Shown one piece after another: positions 45,050 through 54,110 of a stretch of DNA of 64,000 bases. Numbering within the stretch: the first letter of the stretch is position 1; every line of letters begins with the position of its first letter. The position numbers and the translations under genes were made by a program. Below the pieces are notes generated by a model that was not told the origin of the DNA, made no database searches, and saw nothing but the letters and a program-made list of their open reading frames with translations. This DNA is from JBBITI01 sp963735055 (GTDB lineage: Bacteria > Chloroflexota > Dehalococcoidia > Dehalococcoidales > UBA2162): assembly GCA_963735055.1 (NCBI GenBank), contig CAVTJN010000006.1, forward strand, positions 1-64,000, in the 5' to 3' direction.

Positions 45050-46336
45050 TTGAAAGTCGTCAAGGGTTTTGACCTGGGCAAATCCGTCCTGTCACGCAAC
45101 ATCAGTCTTGCGGAGGGGCAAGACGGCCAAGCGGGTTCAGTGCGGCAGATCGTAGAAGAAGTCAGGAAGCGAGGCGACGCCGCCCTTTTTGACTTCACGC
45201 TGAAATTCGATGGCGTGAAGCTGACGTCGCTGCTGGTGGGGAAGGAACAAATTGCAGCCGCCTACCGTCAGGTCAGCGATGAGGTGGTCTCCGCCATTAA
45301 GACCGCCGCAGAGCGAATACAGTCGTACCATACGGCCCAGAAGGCCAGCCTCATTCGCGAGAGCAGCCGGGGGGGCGTGGGATGGCTGATGAGGCCGCTC
45401 AACCGTGTTGGAGTTCATGTCCCCGGTTTCAGCGCCCCACTTCCATCATCAGTGCTCATGACGGTGATCCCGGCCCGGGTAGCCGGAGTCAACGAAGTCA
45501 TCATGGTCACCCCGCCGCGAACGGAAGGTGGCGTGTCGCCGGCAACCCTGATCGCCGCCGATATCGCCGGAGCCGACCGCATCTTCTCAATCGGCGGCGC
45601 CCAGGCGATTGCCGCCCTCGCCTTTGGGACCGAGTCAGTGCCCGCGGTCGACAAGGTCTGTGGACCCGGCAACATCTATGTCGCCCTTGCCAAGAGGTTA
45701 CTCTACGGAGTGGTTGGCATCGACGGACTCTATGGTCCCAGTGAGGTCCTGATCATCGCCGATGAGACCGCCAACATCGAATATTGTGCTGCTGATTTCC
45801 TGGCCCAGGCTGAGCACACGTCGGGTTCACCCGTCGTGGTGACCACATCCATGGACCTGGCCGACCGGATACTCCACGAGATCGAAAGGCAACTCAAGGA
45901 GCTGCCCCACCCCGAGGCCGCCACCCTGTCGCTCAAGAACAACGGCATCATCTCCATAGTGGAGACGGTCGGCGAAGCAATCGAACTTGCCAATATCTAT
46001 GCGCCCGAGCACTTGCTGCTGTTGGTAGACAAGGCAAGCTCGTACGTTGACCAAATACGAAATGCCGGCTGCATCGTCACCGGGAAGAAGGCCACCGTGG
46101 CCATCGGCGACTACGTGGCCGGGCCAAGCCACGTCCTGCCCACCGGAGGCACGGCCCGTTTCGCTTCGCCGTTGAACGTCCTCGATTTTGTGAAGATCAC
46201 CAGTACAATTGTCGTTGACGACGCCTCCCTCAAGAAGCTGGGGCCCGCCGCGCAGACGCTGGCTAACGCTGAGGGCCTGGATGCCCATGCCCGGGCGGTG
46301 GAAAAGCGGCTGAAGACCGGAGGGACGTCTCAATGA
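45050..46336 (+). CDS. hisD: Histidinol dehydrogenase
   Basis: HisD oxidises histidinol to histidine in two NAD-dependent steps, the last of the pathway. The 428-residue protein has CGPGNIYVALAKRLLYGVVGIDGLYGPSEVLI, the zinc-site region FLAQAEHTSGSPVVV, and GPSHVLPTGGTARFASPLNVLDF near the C-terminus. Length is normal. The TTG start at 45050 directly follows the hisG stop, with GGAGAG 5 bases ahead. Its TGA overlaps the hisC ATG by 4 bases. The N-terminus (LAEGQDGQAGSVRQIVEEVRKRGDAAL) is that of the family. Confidence 0.96.
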   Translation: MKVVKGFDLGKSVLSRNISLAEGQDGQAGSVRQIVEEVRKRGDAALFDFTLKFDGVKLTSLLVGKEQIAAAYRQVSDEVVSAIKTAAERIQSYHTAQKASLIRESSRGGVGWLMRPLNRVGVHVPGFSAPLPSSVLMTVIPARVAGVNEVIMVTPPRTEGGVSPATLIAADIAGADRIFSIGGAQAIAALAFGTESVPAVDKVCGPGNIYVALAKRLLYGVVGIDGLYGPSEVLIIADETANIEYCAADFLAQAEHTSGSPVVVTTSMDLADRILHEIERQLKELPHPEAATLSLKNNGIISIVETVGEAIELANIYAPEHLLLLVDKASSYVDQIRNAGCIVTGKKATVAIGDYVAGPSHVLPTGGTARFASPLNVLDFVKITSTIVVDDASLKKLGPAAQTLANAEGLDAHARAVEKRLKTGGTSQ

Positions 46337-47427
46337 CTCCAGACGGCATCGAGCGGTACATCCGTCCCGACCTCACCGGGTTCGGCGGCTATTCCGCGGC
46401 AACGTCGCCTGAGACGCTGGTCGGCAAGACCGAGGTACCGCCACAAGGCATCATCAAGCTGGACGCCAACGAAAACCCTTACGGCTGTTCCCCCAGGGTG
46501 AACGCCGCGTTGGCCGCTTTCAACAGCTTCAGCATCTACACCGACAACGGCCAGACCCGGCTCCGGGAACAGCTTGCCCTCTTCACCGGGGTCGACGCCA
46601 GGCACATCGTGGCCGGGGGCGGCAGCAATCAGCTGATCGATTTGATCCTGCGGTTGTTCGTCGGCCCCGGAGACGAAGTGATCAACTGTGTGCCCACCTT
46701 CGGAATCTACAGCTTCAGTACCGATCTTTGCGGAGGTAAGCTGGTCGCGGTACCACGCGACGCCAGTTTTGGAGTCGACGTTCGGGGCGTGAAGGCAGCC
46801 ATCACCAGCAAGACGAAAGTGATCTGCCTGTCCAATCCCAATAACCCCACTGGAAACATGACGCCGCCAGAGGACTTGTTCGAACTCCTGGATACCGGGA
46901 TACCTTTCCTGCTGGACGAAGCCTACTACGAGTTCAGCGGCCAGACCCTGGCAGGGCAGGTTGGCCGGCGCGACAACCTGATGGTCCTGAGAACGTTCAG
47001 CAAGTGGGCAGGGCTGGCGGGGCTACGGGTCGGCTATGGTCTGTTCCCGTCCCGGATCGCCGACTACCTGCTTACCATCAAGATGCCATATAACGTGAAT
47101 GTCGCCGCCCTGGTCGCCGTCGAGGCATCGCTCAAGGACGCTGCCTATCTCACCGCCACGGTCCGTAAGATCATTGTCGAGCGCGAGCGGCTTATTCGTG
47201 AACTCAACACGCTGGACTGGCTGAAGACCTATCCCTCGCAGGCCAATTTCATACTATGTGAGCTACTCAGAGGGGATGCCCGGACGCTGCGGCAGAGACT
47301 CCAGGACGAGGGCATACTGGTCCGCTACTTCGACCAGCCCCGCCTCCGGAACTTCATCCGCATCAGCGTCGGCAAGCCGGAACACACGGACGCCCTCATG
47401 AAAGCACTCCAGGAGGCGAGCGTATGA
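46333..47427 (+). CDS. hisC: Histidinol-phosphate aminotransferase
   Basis: A PLP-dependent fold-type I aminotransferase of 364 residues that converts imidazole-acetol phosphate to histidinol phosphate. It has KLDANENPYGCSP at the N-terminus, SNPNNPTGN, FLLDEAYYEFSG, and the PLP-lysine context TFSKWAGLAGLRVGYGLFP. It shares ATGA overlaps with hisD upstream and the IMP cyclohydrolase gene downstream, so the three are translationally coupled. The paralogue CobD or another aminotransferase cannot be fully excluded, but the operon makes HisC clear. Confidence 0.95.
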   Translation: MTPDGIERYIRPDLTGFGGYSAATSPETLVGKTEVPPQGIIKLDANENPYGCSPRVNAALAAFNSFSIYTDNGQTRLREQLALFTGVDARHIVAGGGSNQLIDLILRLFVGPGDEVINCVPTFGIYSFSTDLCGGKLVAVPRDASFGVDVRGVKAAITSKTKVICLSNPNNPTGNMTPPEDLFELLDTGIPFLLDEAYYEFSGQTLAGQVGRRDNLMVLRTFSKWAGLAGLRVGYGLFPSRIADYLLTIKMPYNVNVAALVAVEASLKDAAYLTATVRKIIVERERLIRELNTLDWLKTYPSQANFILCELLRGDARTLRQRLQDEGILVRYFDQPRLRNFIRISVGKPEHTDALMKALQEASV

Positions 47428-48131
47428 AGAACCCCATCGGCCCCTATCCGGGCAGACAATTGTTCCTCGGTCTGACAAACGCCGGCGACCCGTGTCTCGC
47501 CTACCTCGTGACCGGGCGCAGCCCCGAAAGCCGCGAGCGGAAAGCAATCGAAATGGGACACCGGGTGGGCATCGGGCCGCTCGGGGCCATCGAGTACGAC
47601 CCATTGCGGCACTATACGGCGCTGCTCTATGACAATACCTCCGGCACCGCGGCCATCACTAACGGCATCCAGACTGAGGCCATTTTTGAGACCTATCGCC
47701 TCCTCCACGGCGTCAATTCACCACCGACGAAGGCCTACCTTGAACTCATCCTGGACGGCGCCGGGGCCGAACCGGACAGCCTCCACACGCCGCGGATCGC
47801 GGGCGTGATCTATAATCACGGGTCCAAGCCGGCCGCTTTCGTCGGCATCAAGCGCCACGACGGGCCGGCGATGGTCTTCGGGGTACCATTGCGGCCCGGA
47901 GCCATGACCGGAGTCTCGACCTACAACGGAGCGCTCGAGAATCCGGCCCCGTTCGACCCGGCCCCGGGTTTGCCTGGTCTGGACCTGACTGCCAACAGCG
48001 CCATGGATACGGCCACCTACCTTTTTGAGGTATCTGCCGCCACCAACAAAGGCCAGGATATCCGGGTCTGCACCGTCGCGGCCGTCCGATCAGCGAACGG
48101 CTGGAACGTAGCGATAGTGAACGCCCACTAG
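47424..48131 (+). CDS. purO: IMP cyclohydrolase, archaeal-type PurO-like
   Basis: The 235-residue protein fits the IMP_cyclohyd (PurO) family: PIGPYPGRQLFLGLTN, AYLVTGRSPESRERK, YDNTSGTAAITNGIQTEAIFETY, and VSTYNGALENPAPF. PurO closes the FAICAR ring to IMP and is best known from archaea. It is unrelated to the bacterial bifunctional PurH. Its coupling to hisC (ATGA overlap) makes sense because histidine synthesis releases AICAR, which must be formylated and cyclised to re-enter the purine pool. No AICAR transformylase is in the window. Activity is inferred from the family. Confidence 0.82.
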   Translation: MKNPIGPYPGRQLFLGLTNAGDPCLAYLVTGRSPESRERKAIEMGHRVGIGPLGAIEYDPLRHYTALLYDNTSGTAAITNGIQTEAIFETYRLLHGVNSPPTKAYLELILDGAGAEPDSLHTPRIAGVIYNHGSKPAAFVGIKRHDGPAMVFGVPLRPGAMTGVSTYNGALENPAPFDPAPGLPGLDLTANSAMDTATYLFEVSAATNKGQDIRVCTVAAVRSANGWNVAIVNAH

Positions 48132-48188
48132 CGCCCGGGACCCGCAGCCACTCGGCGAGCCCTCCGGGGCAGCCAAGGTAGCCTGTTC

Positions 48189-48197
48189 TGGTATAAT
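48189..48197 (+). promoter_or_regulatory. Extended -10 promoter for recO
   Basis: TGG followed by TATAAT (48192-48197), just 9 bases before ATG 48207. The short distance implies a leaderless or nearly leaderless transcript if this is used. Confidence 0.35.
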
Positions 48198-48206
48198 ATC
48201 CCCATA

Positions 48207-49007
48207 ATGCCGAGAGCAGGGACCTACCAGACCGAAGCTATCATCATCAAAAAGACCAGGCTCGGTGAAGCCGACCGGATCCTCACTTTCTACACTCCCA
48301 GCCTGGGCAAGGTCCAGGCGGTAGCCAAGGGCGTCAGACGTCCGAAAAGCAAGCTGTCCGGACATCTCGAACTGCTCACCCACAGCACCGTGTTGCTGAC
48401 GCGAGGCCGTAACCTCGACACCATCATCGGCAGCCAGGCCATCGATAGTTTTCTCCCGCTCAAAAGCAACCTGGACCTGTGCGCCTGCGCACTATACGCA
48501 ACTGAACTGGTCCACCAGTTCGGTGTCGAACGGCAGGAGAACCGACCCCTGTTCAGACTGCTCCTTGAGTTGATGCATGAACTGGGCAACAACGAGCCCG
48601 CCTTGAATGACCCCGCCGGACGAGACTCCCGGCTCGCGGCCGACGGATTGTTGCGCTACTTCGAACTGCACCTCCTCCACAACGTCGGTTACCGGCCTCA
48701 ACTCCAGTGCTGTGTTGCCTGCCGGCAGCCACTTCCAGCGACCGGCACGTACTTCAGCGTCGCTTCCGGGGGCACGGTGTGTCCGAGGTGCCGCGCTAGC
48801 CAGCCTTACGCTTTCCCGGTGTCGTCGGGCAGTCTGGAGACCCTGAGACACGTCCAGGACGGCGAATGGTCGTCGGCGCGGCAGATCGGCGGAGACGCCC
48901 GGACCCGCCGCGAAACGGAACTGCTGTTGAGGACTTACCTCAGGTATCTGCTGGAACGCGACATCAGATCAGCGGGCTGGTTGGACGTGCTCCGGCAGAC
49001 AAGATGA
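48207..49007 (+). CDS. recO: DNA repair protein RecO
   Basis: RecO helps RecR load RecA at single-stranded gaps and anneals DNA. The 266-residue protein begins with an OB-fold, TYQTEAIIIKKTRLGEADRILTFYTPSLGKVQAVAKGVRRPKSKL, followed by a helical domain, and has a Cys4 zinc site (CCVACRQ about 171-175, and CPRC about 191-194). It ends with YLRYLLERDIRS. The match is good throughout. There is a possible extended -10 just upstream. It is separated from the his operon by about 75 bases. Confidence 0.93.
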   Translation: MPRAGTYQTEAIIIKKTRLGEADRILTFYTPSLGKVQAVAKGVRRPKSKLSGHLELLTHSTVLLTRGRNLDTIIGSQAIDSFLPLKSNLDLCACALYATELVHQFGVERQENRPLFRLLLELMHELGNNEPALNDPAGRDSRLAADGLLRYFELHLLHNVGYRPQLQCCVACRQPLPATGTYFSVASGGTVCPRCRASQPYAFPVSSGSLETLRHVQDGEWSSARQIGGDARTRRETELLLRTYLRYLLERDIRSAGWLDVLRQTR

Positions 49008-49082
49008 GACCGACCCTGGCCTAACATCTGAAACACCCTTCCGTTCACCCTTCAGGCACTCGCGAGACGGGCCGCCCCACGA

Positions 49083-49111
49083 TTGACAGCCCTCGCCCGT
49101 TACAATAAAGT
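49083..49111 (+). promoter_or_regulatory. Promoter candidate for lysS
   Basis: TTGACA (49083-49088) with a 17-base spacer to TAAAGT (49106-49111; four of six). A better -10-like TACAAT at 49101 is at an unsuitable distance. The predicted start near 49118 gives a 30-base leader. Confidence 0.4.
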
Positions 49112-49147
49112 ATGGGGTAATTCCAGGTCGGGTTTGCGGAGAACAGC

Positions 49148-50641
49148 ATGACTTCCAGGTCGGAGCACATCACCGGGCAGCGCAGGGAGAAGCTCGACAA
49201 GATTCGGAGCATGGGGATTAACCCCTACCCGAACACCTTTCACCGCACGGCCACGAGCCGCGAGGCCGTCGAGCTGCTTAAGAAAAGTGAAGAATCGAGT
49301 CAAGCCACCGGGCCCGGCGTGACCGTTGCCGGCCGCGTTATCGCCCGGCGCGGTATGGGCAAGGTTGCATTCATCGATATCCGTGACGGATCGGGTAAGG
49401 TCCAGCTCCTTTTTCGCGACGTGCGCGAGGCTCTGAGCGAGGCCAAGATCGAGCTGCTCAAAGACCTTGATATCGGCGACATCATCGGCGCCACCGGTCA
49501 GCTCTTCCGGACCAAGTCGGGCGAGCCGACGGTCGCCGTCAGCGACTTCACCATCCTGGCCAAGTCTTTGCAGCCGCTGCCCGAAAAATGGCATGGCCTC
49601 GCCGACGTCGAACTCAGGTACCGCCAGCGCTACCTTGACTTGATAAGCAATCCGGAGGTCATGAACACGTTTCGGGTCCGCAGCCAGACGATCTCGGCCG
49701 TGCGCCAGTTCCTCGACGGACGCGGCTTCGTCGAAGTGGAGACACCTGTCCTCCAAGCCGCGGCCGGGGGCGCCCTCGCCCGTCCCTTCGTCACCCACCA
49801 TAACGCTCTGGACCAGGACTTCTACCTGCGCATCGCCCTGGAGCTTCACCTGAAGCGCTTGATCGTCGGCGGATTCGACAAGGTGTACGAGATCGGCCGG
49901 ATCTTCCGCAACGAGGGCATTGACTCACAGCACAGCCCCGAATTCACCATGCTGGAGAGTTACGAAGCCTACGCCGACTACAACGATGTCATGAAGATGG
50001 TCGAGGACATGGTAGCCGAGGTTGCCCGCAAAGTGCTCGGCGCCACGGCGATTAAGTATGGCGACCACAGTATCGATCTGAAAACGCCCTGGCGCCGTCT
50101 CACGCTGCGCGACGCCGTCCTCCAGTATTCGGGCATCGACTTCGTGAAGTATCCTTCTGCCGACGCCCTCCGCGAAAAGATGAGGGCAATGAATATCGCG
50201 GCCGATCCAAAACAGAACTGGGCCAAGCTGGTTGACGAGCTTATGTCAAGTTTCGTCAAGCCCAAACTGATCGAGCCCACATTTCTGGTCGACTATCCGC
50301 TGTCGATGTCGCCGCTGGCCAAGACCAAGCCCGGGGAGGAACGGGTGGTGGAGCGCTTCCAGGCTTTCGTTGCCGGAGAGCTGGAAATCGCCAACGCCTA
50401 CACCGAATTGAACGATCCTCTGGAGCAGCGGCAGCGCTTCGTCGACCAGTTGAAAGACCGCCCCGTTGAGGGCGAAGAGAAGTGGACTATTGACGAGGAC
50501 TTCCTTTTGGCTCTTGAGTATGGTATGCCGCCGACCGGGGGGTTGGGGGTGGGCATCGACCGCCTGGTAATGCTTCTTGCCAACCAGCAGTCAATCAGAG
50601 AAGTCATTCTCTTTCCCCAACTCAAAGAAAGGGGGCAGTGA
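49148..50641 (+). CDS. lysS: Lysyl-tRNA synthetase, class II
   Basis: The 497-residue protein has an N-terminal OB-fold (VTVAGRVIARRGMGKVAFIDIRDGSGKVQLLF), class II motif 1, motif 2 IFRNEGIDSQHSPEFTMLESYEAYADY, and motif 3 GLGVGIDRLVMLLANQQSIREVILFP. It activates lysine and charges tRNA-Lys in the cytoplasm. Length is typical. ATG 49148 follows GGAGAA at a normal distance. The stop is followed by a small gene whose ATG begins 3 bases after it. Confidence 0.96.
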   Translation: MTSRSEHITGQRREKLDKIRSMGINPYPNTFHRTATSREAVELLKKSEESSQATGPGVTVAGRVIARRGMGKVAFIDIRDGSGKVQLLFRDVREALSEAKIELLKDLDIGDIIGATGQLFRTKSGEPTVAVSDFTILAKSLQPLPEKWHGLADVELRYRQRYLDLISNPEVMNTFRVRSQTISAVRQFLDGRGFVEVETPVLQAAAGGALARPFVTHHNALDQDFYLRIALELHLKRLIVGGFDKVYEIGRIFRNEGIDSQHSPEFTMLESYEAYADYNDVMKMVEDMVAEVARKVLGATAIKYGDHSIDLKTPWRRLTLRDAVLQYSGIDFVKYPSADALREKMRAMNIAADPKQNWAKLVDELMSSFVKPKLIEPTFLVDYPLSMSPLAKTKPGEERVVERFQAFVAGELEIANAYTELNDPLEQRQRFVDQLKDRPVEGEEKWTIDEDFLLALEYGMPPTGGLGVGIDRLVMLLANQQSIREVILFPQLKERGQ

Positions 50642-50643
50642 GG

Positions 50644-50931
50644 ATGCACCAGAAGAAAGTATCCGATGCGCCCGCGGCCGAGGCGGCGGTGAGGGACGCC
50701 CTCCAGTCGCAGTTCGGCACCAAACTCAAGGGGCTGACTTTCCGGAAGTGCTGGTATTCATCGGCGGGCCGACAGGAGTTCTGGGACGTCGAAGGTACCT
50801 TCGTCCAATCGAGAGCCTTCCTGGGTCATGAATCAAAGAATTTCCGATATCAGATAGATCCGGATTCCGGCCGCGTCATGGGCTATGAGGTGATCACTCC
50901 CGTTCCCAGGGCAGAGAAAAAGGGGGGATAG
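50644..50931 (+). CDS. Hypothetical small protein between lysS and serS
   Basis: ATG 50644 lies just past the lysS stop; GGGGG and GTGAGG near the end of lysS act as the ribosome site. The 95-residue product is soluble and basic at both ends, with a central segment TFRKCWYSSAGRQEFWDVEGTFVQ and FRYQIDPDSGRVMGYEVITP near the C-terminus, a beta-hairpin-like stretch. I do not recognise a family. Tight linkage to lysS suggests co-expression. Confidence 0.65.
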   Translation: MHQKKVSDAPAAEAAVRDALQSQFGTKLKGLTFRKCWYSSAGRQEFWDVEGTFVQSRAFLGHESKNFRYQIDPDSGRVMGYEVITPVPRAEKKGG

Positions 50932-51009
50932 AATAGTATCGCGGACATACTCTTCGTCTCCCGGCATCACCGGCATAGCCGCGCGTAATCCCGGGTACAG
51001 GAGGCTGCC

Positions 51010-52266
51010 GTGTTAGACCTTAAGTTCATTCGTGACAACACCGAAATCGTCCGGCAGGCGCTACGGGACCGCAACGATTCCGCGCCGATCGATGAGATCC
51101 TCGAGTTTGACCGGAAACGACGGGCAGCAGTGTTGGAACTGGAAGAGGTAAGACGCTCCCGCAAGGAAGCATCCCGGGACTACCGGGCGGCAGCGGCCCC
51201 TGACCAGGACGCCGCCACGGGACGCGATCTGCGGACCACCATCCGGGGTCTCGAGGACGGCGTAAAAGAACTCGATGCCCGGTTACAGGAACTGTTGCTC
51301 CAGGTCCCCAATTTGCCCCTCCCCTCCGTGCCCGTGGGCAAGGGCGACGATGATGATGTGATCGTCCGTCACTGGCGCGAACCGAAGACCTTCGCCTTCA
51401 CCCCCACCCCCCACTGGCAACTCGGCGAATCCCTCGGGATTATCGACTTCGAGCGCGGCGTCAGGCTGTCGGGGACGCGGTTCTATGTACTGAAGGGTCT
51501 CGGGGCACGCCTCCAGCGCGGCCTCATTCAATTCATGCTGAACACGCATGTTTTTGAACACGGCTACCAGGAGATATACCCACCCTACATGGTGAAGCGG
51601 GAGATCATGGTCGGTTCCGGCCAGCTCCCCAAGTTCGCCGACAACATTTATCACGATGCCGAGGAAGACTACTGGTTCGTCGGCACCGCCGAGATCCCGC
51701 TGACCGGACTGCACGCCGGGGAGATCCTCTCGCCAGGGACGCTGCCCCTGCATTATGTCGCCTACACGGCGTGTTTCCGCCGCGAGAAGATGTCGGCCGG
51801 GAAAGACACCCGGGGAATCAAGCGCGGCCACCAGTTCGACAAGGTGGAAATGTACAAGCTCACCACGCCGGAATCGGCCGAAGAGGAATTGCAGCGGATG
51901 GTCAATGATGCCGAGGACATCTGTCAGAAGCTCGAACTCCCCTATCGCATCCGGGAGCTCTGCACCGCCAACATCGGATTCGGCTCGGCCAAGTCCTATG
52001 ACATTGAAGTCTGGGCGGCGGGGTGCCAGGAGTGGCTCGAGGTAAGCTCGTGCTCAACCTGTACTGATTTCCAGGCCCGGCGGTCCAACATCCGCTTTCG
52101 CTCCGCCGCCGACGCCAAACCTCAATTTGTCCACACTCTGAACGGTTCCGGTTTGGCCCTGCCGAGGATGATGATAGCCATCATCGAAAACTACCAGCAG
52201 GCGGATGGCAGCATTATGGTCCCCGATGTTCTCCGCCCCTACGTCCGGGAGAACGTCGTTCGCTGA
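51010..52266 (+). CDS. serS: Seryl-tRNA synthetase
   Basis: The 418-residue class II synthetase starts with GTG 51010 (AGGAGG 5 bases ahead) and the family opening MLDLKFIRDNTEIVRQALRDRN. An N-terminal coiled-coil arm (about 35-105) reaches for the tRNA variable arm. Motif 2 is TACFRREKMSAGKDTRGIKRGHQFDKVEMY and motif 3 is LNGSGLALPRMMIAIIENYQQ. It charges serine tRNAs, including the tRNA-Ser(GCT) encoded at 39.4 kb. It converges with a glutaredoxin gene. Confidence 0.96.
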   Translation: MLDLKFIRDNTEIVRQALRDRNDSAPIDEILEFDRKRRAAVLELEEVRRSRKEASRDYRAAAAPDQDAATGRDLRTTIRGLEDGVKELDARLQELLLQVPNLPLPSVPVGKGDDDDVIVRHWREPKTFAFTPTPHWQLGESLGIIDFERGVRLSGTRFYVLKGLGARLQRGLIQFMLNTHVFEHGYQEIYPPYMVKREIMVGSGQLPKFADNIYHDAEEDYWFVGTAEIPLTGLHAGEILSPGTLPLHYVAYTACFRREKMSAGKDTRGIKRGHQFDKVEMYKLTTPESAEEELQRMVNDAEDICQKLELPYRIRELCTANIGFGSAKSYDIEVWAAGCQEWLEVSSCSTCTDFQARRSNIRFRSAADAKPQFVHTLNGSGLALPRMMIAIIENYQQADGSIMVPDVLRPYVRENVVR

Positions 52267-52282
52267 TTCCGGGAACGGTGGT

Positions 52283-52534
52283 TCAGGGAGCGACCCCCAG
52301 CTTGGCCGCCAGTTCAGCATCGCTCGGCTCCACCAGGACGGAGCCGTCGCCGAAAACGAGCGTCGGCACGCTGCGATTGCCATGGTTGACCTGGACGACG
52401 TAGGCCCGCGCCTTTTCGTCCTTCTCGATGTCGTGCCAGGTGAACGGGATGCTGTGCTTGTCCAACCAGCGCTTGGACCGGGTGCAGTCCGGGCACCATG
52501 CCGTGCCGTACATTGTGACCTGCGGTGAAACCAT
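52283..52534 (-). CDS. Glutaredoxin-like protein (mycoredoxin type)
   Basis: The 83-residue protein has the redox motif CPDC (YGTAWCPDCTRSK, about residues 12-15), the cis-Pro segment SVPTLVFGDGS, and the fold size of a glutaredoxin. CPDC and KRWLD follow the actinobacterial mycoredoxin pattern, which uses mycothiol or other low-molecular-weight thiols. ATG 52534 follows GGGG. The upstream frame to 52618 is less likely. It probably reduces disulfides or mixed disulfides in the cytoplasm. Confidence 0.85.
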   Translation of the reverse strand: MVSPQVTMYGTAWCPDCTRSKRWLDKHSIPFTWHDIEKDEKARAYVVQVNHGNRSVPTLVFGDGSVLVEPSDAELAAKLGVAP

Positions 52535-52687
52535 ATCTACCCCTCTCGCCTTCGGAAACGTGTGTGCCGTCCCCGGTGCCTGTATTTCAGCATAGTGTGC
52601 CGGCAAAGCCGGTGTCAACCATCCTTCGGTTGACCGCCAACTCAGGATGGGCTAGACTCCTAGACAATTGGTTTATTGGAGAACGCT

Positions 52688-53758
52688 GTGCCTGACCTTT
52701 TCGACCCCCTGACGATCAACCACCTGGTCCTGGAGAACCGGTTCATACGGTCGGCGACTATGGACAGCATGGCCGACCGGGGCATGGTCTCCGACGCCGA
52801 GGTCGAGATGTACCGTGAACTGGGCAAGGGCGGCATCGGTCTGATCATCTCTCACGGACTGGCGCCATCCAAAGAGGGCAGGGCATCGCCCGGACAGATC
52901 GGCGCCTATTCGGATGATGCCGTGCCGTCCCTCCGGAAACTGACAGAGGCCGTTCATCAGGGGGGTGGGAAAATCGCCGCCCAGATCCTCCACGGCGGCT
53001 GGATGTGCCGTCCGGAAGTAACCGGCTACGCCCCCGTAGGACCTTCAGCCAAGCTCCACCCGCGGTCGGAACAGCCGGTCAGGGAGCTTTCAGGTGATGA
53101 GATACTGGAGCTCGTCGAAGACTACGTTCAGGCGGCGCGCCGCATTGTCGAGGCCGGCTTCGACGGAGTCCAGTTGCACGGCGCCCACAGCTGGCTGTTG
53201 AGCGCCTTTCTGTCGCCGGTCACCAACCGGCGGCAGGACGAGTGGGGTGGCACGGCCGGGAAACGCGCCAATTTCGTCCGGCGCATCTGCCGGGGTATCC
53301 GGCAAATGGCCGGACCAGATTACCCGCTGATGATCAAACTCGGCATCCGGGACTATCATCCTGAAGGCAAACTGACCGCCGAGGGGGTGGCCACGGCCCG
53401 GCTACTCGAAGGCGACGGCCTGGATGCCGTTGAGGTCAGCGAAGGACTCGAGGAGGATTTCTTTCACCACATCCGCCCCGACGCCGTCACCCCCTATTAC
53501 ATCGACGAATGCCGCCTCACCAAAACGGCGGTGTCCATTCCGGTGATGCTCGTCGGCGGCATCCGCAGGGCGGAAGACATGCAGGCGATCGTCGCTGGTG
53601 GTGTCGCCGACGCCGTCTCAATGTGCCGCCCATTCATAATGGACCCGCAACTGGTCAGACATCTGCGCGCCGAACTGCCGCCCAATTCCGGCTGCACTTC
53701 GTGCAACGCCTGTCTCGGCCTGATGGCGAAAGGGAGACTGTCCTGTGCCCTCATTTGA
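52688..53758 (+). CDS. NADH:flavin oxidoreductase, Old Yellow Enzyme family (second copy)
   Basis: A 356-residue FMN-dependent TIM-barrel reductase with LENRFIRSATMDSMAD, AAQILHGGWMC, VQLHGAHSWLLSAFLSPVTNRRQDEWGG, and IPVMLVGGIRRAED. It ends with a short Cys-containing tail (GCTSCNACLGLMAKG) that resembles the first part of the 4Fe-4S cluster site of long OYEs but stops there. It differs from the copy at 7 kb, which has no such tail. GTG 52688 follows GGAGA by 5 bases; the open frame starts at TTG 52676. The substrate is unknown. Its 3' end overlaps the Smr gene. Confidence 0.87.
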   Translation: MPDLFDPLTINHLVLENRFIRSATMDSMADRGMVSDAEVEMYRELGKGGIGLIISHGLAPSKEGRASPGQIGAYSDDAVPSLRKLTEAVHQGGGKIAAQILHGGWMCRPEVTGYAPVGPSAKLHPRSEQPVRELSGDEILELVEDYVQAARRIVEAGFDGVQLHGAHSWLLSAFLSPVTNRRQDEWGGTAGKRANFVRRICRGIRQMAGPDYPLMIKLGIRDYHPEGKLTAEGVATARLLEGDGLDAVEVSEGLEEDFFHHIRPDAVTPYYIDECRLTKTAVSIPVMLVGGIRRAEDMQAIVAGGVADAVSMCRPFIMDPQLVRHLRAELPPNSGCTSCNACLGLMAKGRLSCALI

Positions 53759-54032
53759 ACGAGAATCCTTCTCTTCCCGGTCGGCGGCGCAGGAAATCGA
53801 CCTTCACGGCCTGACCGTGGACGAGGCATTACCCCGGCTGGACTCGTTCATTCATACCGCCTTCAGGGCAGGGTACTATCAGGTATGGGTAGTTCACGGC
53901 AAGGGCACGGGTATTCTGCGGCGCGAGGTCGGCCGCTACCTGTCAGACCATACGCTAGTACACTCCCACCGGCTGGCCGACCGCCACCATGGGGGCGACG
54001 GGGCCACCGAGGTGAACCTCAGCAACCGTTAG
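53745..54032 (+). CDS. Stand-alone Smr (MutS2 C-terminal type) domain protein
   Basis: The 95-residue protein is an Smr domain: EIDLHGLTVDEALPRLDSFIHTAF, VWVVHGKGTGILRREVGRYL and GDGATEVNLSN. LHGL and HGKGTG are the signature motifs of a small endonuclease domain found at the end of MutS2 and as separate proteins. MutS2 itself is not in view. GTG 53745, 8 bases after GGGAG, overlaps the last codons of the reductase upstream by 14 bases. It is probably nucleic-acid binding. Confidence 0.85.
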   Translation: MPSFERESFSSRSAAQEIDLHGLTVDEALPRLDSFIHTAFRAGYYQVWVVHGKGTGILRREVGRYLSDHTLVHSHRLADRHHGGDGATEVNLSNR

Positions 54033-54110
54033 GCAGGGGAAGTCATGCCGCGGACGGTGGACTGACCCCGCAGAAACCGTCTCCGGTGGGCAAATGGAAA
54101 GGAGGACCGA

